Assembly: GCA_965140775.1 (NCBI GenBank)
Contig: OZ223471.1
Coordinates: 3,286,001 to 3,350,000, forward strand
Direction of reading: 5' to 3'
From: UBA6244 sp965140775
GTDB lineage: Bacteria; Bacteroidota; Bacteroidia; Bacteroidales; F082
DNA: 64,000 nucleotides
Part shown: positions 60,529 to 64,000 of the stretch, piece by piece
Layout of the letters: each line of letters starts with the position of its first letter
How positions within the stretch are numbered: position 1 is the stretch's first letter
Program-made: the position numbers and the translations under genes
Notes under the pieces: model-generated
What the model was told of the DNA's origin: nothing
Databases searched by the model: none
The model's input: the letters and a program-made list of their open reading frames with translations, nothing else

Positions 60529-61689
60529 TTGTTGTTGAAGTATAAAATACATCTCTGGTTGTTGGTTCTGTTGACACAGACAATTACCCTGGAAGCCCAA
60601 CCCCAAGGCCCCCGGAGTGAGCATAATTTGTCGGTGGAAGTAAAAGGACAGTATGGTTTTTTGCTGAGCCACCACCTGGAGTTGGATGTTTTTCAGGCAC
60701 ATTTTCCAGCCCTGGAAATATCCATTCAAAAGCAAACCTGGGGAACGAGCAGGTGGGAGCAGGAGTATGATTATCCCTCATTGGGCGTGGCTTGCTGGAT
60801 GTCGAATTTGGGTGGTTTTGAGGAAGTTGGATCGGTAGTGGCAGTATATCCCTTCATTAATTTTCCATTAACGCGATGGAACAATCAATCGGTAAATTTT
60901 AAATTGGGTGTGGGGGGTGCCTACCTAACCAACCATTTCGATCGCATTGAAAACTATAAGAATTTCGCCATAGGTTCGTCGTTTAATCTGGCTGCCAGTC
61001 TGTATTTTGATTATCGTTGGCAGGTAAGTCGTCGTGTGGCCGTGGCGGCGGGATTCGGACTTACTCACTTTTCCAACGGTTCTACCAAAACGCCCAATTA
61101 CGGATTGAATGTGTTTACAGCAACCATTGGCGCTACCGCTTCCCTTGAAAAGCCTAACAAAGCGCACAGAACTCAGGTGCTGCCCCGTTACCGGTCGTTT
61201 GAATTCGATGGCAGCAAGTACCTGGAATTGCAATTTGCCACCGCCATAGCTACCAAAGACATGTCGGAAGAATTGGGCGAAAGGTTTATGGTTTACGCTT
61301 TTTATACCAACATTCTGGCAAGGGTGAGCTATAAAAGCAAGTTTGGTGCCGGAGTGGATTACACCTACGATGCCTCCGATAAATTCTTATTGCGTGAGTC
61401 CACCGGTCGGGAGCCCGACTTGCGTGATGTAACAAAAGTGGGTATAAATTTTGCTTATGAGTTGCTAATCAATAAGGTTTCGTTTTTATTTAACGCCGGA
61501 ATCAATGCTGCCGGAAAAGAGCGAAATGAGGGTGATTTCTATCAGCGACTTACCCTGAAATATCATTTCACCGACGACTGGTTTGCCAATTTTGCCCTCA
61601 GTTCGCATTTGGGAAAAGCCGAATATGTTGGACTGGGAATCGGGCGGCGGGTGTTTGTGAAATATCGTCAAAAAATTGCCCATGACTAA
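60529..61689 (+). CDS. PagL-like lipid A deacylase/acyloxyacyl hydrolase family barrel protein
   Basis: The 386 residues start at one of three consecutive TTG codons (60529-60537), with no ATG available before the signal peptide (IHLWLLVLLTQTITLEAQ). The barrel body (about 30-380) holds the motif GFGLTHFSNGSTKTPNYGLN at about 175-194, with H180 and S182 in H.SNG. These correspond to the catalytic His-Ser arrangement of PagL-type enzymes that remove the 3-position acyl chain of lipid A in the outer membrane. The protein is about twice the length of PagL, as is common for this family in Bacteroidota. It overlaps the next gene by 8 nt. Confidence 0.82.
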   Translation: MLLKYKIHLWLLVLLTQTITLEAQPQGPRSEHNLSVEVKGQYGFLLSHHLELDVFQAHFPALEISIQKQTWGTSRWEQEYDYPSLGVACWMSNLGGFEEVGSVVAVYPFINFPLTRWNNQSVNFKLGVGGAYLTNHFDRIENYKNFAIGSSFNLAASLYFDYRWQVSRRVAVAAGFGLTHFSNGSTKTPNYGLNVFTATIGATASLEKPNKAHRTQVLPRYRSFEFDGSKYLELQFATAIATKDMSEELGERFMVYAFYTNILARVSYKSKFGAGVDYTYDASDKFLLRESTGREPDLRDVTKVGINFAYELLINKVSFLFNAGINAAGKERNEGDFYQRLTLKYHFTDDWFANFALSSHLGKAEYVGLGIGRRVFVKYRQKIAHD

Positions 61690-62431
61690 ACACCTCCTCC
61701 ATATGGCTGTTTTGATGCTGATTGTGGCATTGGGCTCCTGTAAAAAGGTTTCCATTGGCGACTGTTTCAAAACTGCAGGCGAAAAAATAACAGAAGATAG
61801 AAACCTGCCTCCATTTCATAAAATATTGCTTTATGACAATGTAAATCTGGTACTTGCACAAGGATACCCCACCCAATGCGTGGTTGAAACCGGGAAAAAC
61901 CTGATGAGCGGCATTACCACCGAAGTAAATGAGCTGGGTCAACTCCGGATCAGAAACACCAACGAATGTAATTGGATACGTAGTTTCGATCAACCATTAA
62001 CCGTTTACCTGACCTTGCAAGATATTGATACCCTTGAGTATATGTCCATTGGCAACATCACCACTTCGGACACCTTGTACCTGGATACGCTCGAGGTTAA
62101 TTTGTTTGAAGGTGCGGGGCGCATCGATTTGTTGATTCATACCACCGAACTGCGGGCAGGACTACATTACGGAACTCAGGAGTTGAATATTTCCGGAATC
62201 TGTGGGTTGAGTTATTTGTATTCGGCAGGGTTTGGGGTGGTAGATACCCGTAACCTTTATTCCGGTTCGGTTTACATGAGTAATATGAGTGGAAATCATA
62301 TGTACACCAGGGCATCGAGGGTATTGGAAGCCACCATTCACGGGCTGGGAAATATTTATTACTACGGCGATCCTCCCTCGGTTAGTTTTAGTCAACAGGG
62401 TAGCGGACAACTTATACATGTGATTCCATGA
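61682..62431 (+). CDS. DUF2807 (head-GIN) lipoprotein
   Basis: The product has 249 residues from the ATG at 61682, which overlaps the end of the PagL-like gene (61689). The signal peptide ends in the lipobox ALGSC, so it is lipid-anchored. The body is a parallel beta-helix-like DUF2807 domain: PPFHKILLYDNVNLVLAQG, then repeated short strands with SG..G patterns (IGNITTSDTL, EGAGRIDLLI, MSNMSGNHMYT). Such proteins have been called putative autotransporter adhesins, but their function is not established. It overlaps the following gene by 4 nt (ATGA), so translation is probably coupled. Confidence 0.83.
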   Translation: MTKHLLHMAVLMLIVALGSCKKVSIGDCFKTAGEKITEDRNLPPFHKILLYDNVNLVLAQGYPTQCVVETGKNLMSGITTEVNELGQLRIRNTNECNWIRSFDQPLTVYLTLQDIDTLEYMSIGNITTSDTLYLDTLEVNLFEGAGRIDLLIHTTELRAGLHYGTQELNISGICGLSYLYSAGFGVVDTRNLYSGSVYMSNMSGNHMYTRASRVLEATIHGLGNIYYYGDPPSVSFSQQGSGQLIHVIP

Positions 62432-63732
62432 AAAATCTCGTTCGACGGATAGATGCGGTGGGATGGGTGCTGGTATTTGCGGCTATTGTGGTGATTTGGA
62501 CAAGCGCCAACCTCAATTGGGGTGATGGCAGATGGAACCGGATAGTGAAAGTGGATGGCGTAGGGTATTTTTCCTACTTGCCTGCCATTTTTGTTTATGG
62601 TGATTTATCTTTTGGTTTTCGGGACCAAATTGCAGCCAATCCCGAGCACCGGGAATTTTATTTCGACTACCGGAATCAATACAACGGACATACCATCAAC
62701 AAATACTATGTGGGTACCGCCTTGTTGATGACTCCCTTTTATTTGGTGGGTCATGGGCTCAACTACTTAACCGGAAATTCAATGGATGGCTGTTCGGTTT
62801 GGGAGTTGATTTTTATCCAAATTGCTGCCATATTTTATTTGTTTCTTGGCTTGTGGTGGTTGTCGCTTACGCTGAAAACATACGAAGTAGATGCCAAAAA
62901 CAGAGCCTGGGTGCTGATGGCAGCCCTTTTCGGAACCAACCTGTTTTACTACGTTACGGGTGAGCCGGCCATGTCGCATGTGTTCTCCTTTGCCATGGTC
63001 AGCGGATTTGTGTTGGCAGTACGCCGGTACTATACTACCGTTGAAGGAAAGTGGTTTTTATGGGCTTCGGTTGCATTCGGATTGGTGGTGTTGATACGAC
63101 CGGTCAACGGACTGATTATGCTCTCATTACCGTTTTTGGCCGGTTCGGGAGAGGTGGTCAGAACAGCCCTTTCGGGATTGTTCAGAAAGCCACTCTTGTT
63201 GGTATCCGGAATAATTCTGGTGATGTTGATTGTGGGTATTCAGGGGGTCATCTACTATATTCAAACGGGATCTTTTTTTGTGTATTCCTATCAGGGTGAA
63301 GGGTTTAATTTTGCCAATCCCCAAATAGTTAAGTTTTTGTTTTCGTATCGTAAGGGGCTATTTGTTTATACCCCCATGTGTTTTTTGGCTTTGGGTGGCA
63401 TGTGGTATGTGTGGAAAACATCCGGAATGGCCGCACTGGCTTTTACTGGCTTTTTATTGATGGTAGTGTACGTGCTCAGCAGCTGGTGGTTGTGGTACTA
63501 TGGCGGCAGTTTTTCGTCACGGGTCATGATTGAATATTTTCCGTTTTTTATGATCATGCTTGGCATCTTCGTGCAACGTACCCGTTTTTCGACATGGATA
63601 AAAGTCGCGATGATTATTCTGGTGTTGGTATGTCAGATACAAACCTTTCAATACAGGTATGGATATCTGCACTACGACAGCATGACCAAAGCATTATATT
63701 GGGACTCATTTCTCGGGATCGATCGGTTTTAG
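62428..63732 (+). CDS. Polytopic membrane protein, possibly a GT-C-type glycosyltransferase
   Basis: The 434 residues have about ten hydrophobic segments. The first loop after helix 1 carries an acidic residue in KVDGVGYFSYLPAIFVYGDL, and NKYYVGTALLMTPFYLVGHG follows, then YVTGEPAMSHVFSFAMV. The overall layout (membrane helix, acid-containing loop, many helices) is like GT-C glycosyltransferases that use polyprenyl-linked sugars, but no specific family signature was recognised, so the call is tentative. It overlaps DUF2807 by 4 nt and follows a PagL-like gene, so a role in modifying the outer envelope is plausible. Confidence 0.6.
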   Translation: MKNLVRRIDAVGWVLVFAAIVVIWTSANLNWGDGRWNRIVKVDGVGYFSYLPAIFVYGDLSFGFRDQIAANPEHREFYFDYRNQYNGHTINKYYVGTALLMTPFYLVGHGLNYLTGNSMDGCSVWELIFIQIAAIFYLFLGLWWLSLTLKTYEVDAKNRAWVLMAALFGTNLFYYVTGEPAMSHVFSFAMVSGFVLAVRRYYTTVEGKWFLWASVAFGLVVLIRPVNGLIMLSLPFLAGSGEVVRTALSGLFRKPLLLVSGIILVMLIVGIQGVIYYIQTGSFFVYSYQGEGFNFANPQIVKFLFSYRKGLFVYTPMCFLALGGMWYVWKTSGMAALAFTGFLLMVVYVLSSWWLWYYGGSFSSRVMIEYFPFFMIMLGIFVQRTRFSTWIKVAMIILVLVCQIQTFQYRYGYLHYDSMTKALYWDSFLGIDRF

Positions 63733-63760
63733 CATGCAAAATGAGAAAAGCCAAATAGAA

Positions 63761-63792
63761 TACCCCCGACATCACATGTAATATCGGGGGTA
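63761..63792. terminator. Hairpin between convergent genes (GT-C-like and proS)
   Basis: TACCCCCG (63761-63768) pairs with CGGGGGTA (63785-63792). It lies between two convergent stop codons and probably terminates both, although the flanking T-runs are weak. Confidence 0.65.
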
Positions 63793-63816
63793 ATCAACAA
63801 AATGAAACAAACGCTT

Positions 63817-64000
63817 TTAGTAAGATTTCGCGAAAACCACCCTTTGACTACTTGGGTTTCCGGTGTAAATACATTTTCCCGACTCTGATTTTCTTTCCGG
63901 TTGAATCACCCGAATGGTGGCCTTGGTTTCTTCCTTGATTTTCTGTTCGGTTTCAGGAGTTCCATCCCAATGGGCCAATACAAATCCACCTTTTTCGATA
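63817..64000 (-). CDS. proS: Proline--tRNA ligase, C-terminal end (partial)
   Basis: The last 61 codons of a gene that continues past the window edge. The visible protein reads IEKGGFVLAHWDGTPETEQK, then IKEETKATIRVIQPERKSES, then GKCIYTGNPSSQRVVFAKSY before the stop at 63817-63819. This is the conserved end of archaeal/eukaryal-type ProRS with its C-terminal zinc-binding-like domain, including the terminal FAK.Y. That form is usual in Bacteroidota. Confidence 0.9.
   Translation of the reverse strand, partial: IEKGGFVLAHWDGTPETEQKIKEETKATIRVIQPERKSESGKCIYTGNPSSQRVVFAKSY

Overview
This window is from a Bacteroidota chromosome, probably a marine or anaerobic lineage near Bacteroidales/Marinilabiliales; the order is a guess. 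Three things point there. Many genes have a promoter of the form TTTG-N19-21-TAnnTTTG and lack Shine-Dalgarno sequences. Type IX secretion (T9SS) sorting domains of both types (A and B) occur, with a PorP/SprF partner. The block tRNA-tuf-tRNA-secE-nusG-rplKAJL-rpoB has the arrangement usual in this phylum.

Layout. 1-9.6 kb (minus strand) is the translation/transcription core: rpsU-xerC-hpf, a terminator, four tRNAs (Thr, Tyr, Gly, Thr), tuf, tRNA-Trp, secE, nusG, rplK, rplA, rplJ, rplL and the first 976 codons of rpoB. 9.7-19.6 kb is an envelope region: a porin-like barrel divergent from a TonB-dependent receptor, then a secreted dipeptidyl peptidase IV and a serine-hydrolase lipoprotein. A complete 1307-bp IS4-type insertion sequence, with perfect 17-bp ends and a 9-bp target duplication, sits between the last two. 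A tRNA-Val follows.

20-42 kb is dominated by one gene for a 6952-residue secreted protein: a subtilisin-type protease, a cohesin-like module, 50 tandem ~89-residue Cys-containing repeats, 20 PKD domains and a T9SS type B sorting domain. A PorP/SprF gene follows it by 12 nt in the same direction. 42.5-52 kb holds a three-gene cassette: a thioredoxin-fold lipid-free exported protein, a T9SS type A protein with dockerin-like and cohesin-like modules, and a membrane-anchored TPR-CHAT protease. Same-orientation blocks of non-coding repeats lie on both sides of it, including a 318-bp tandem array carrying strong hairpins.

52-64 kb holds a helix-hairpin-helix membrane protein, a TolC-family protein, a 2-Cys peroxiredoxin, the operon sensor kinase-receiver-mazG-PAP2, the operon PagL-like deacylase/DUF2807 lipoprotein/polytopic membrane protein, and the 3' end of proS.

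The most unusual content is the 20-50 kb surface region. A giant protease-adhesin and its likely SprF partner lie beside a dockerin/cohesin protein and a CHAT protease that I predict faces the periplasm. That these act together is an inference from proximity and domain content only.
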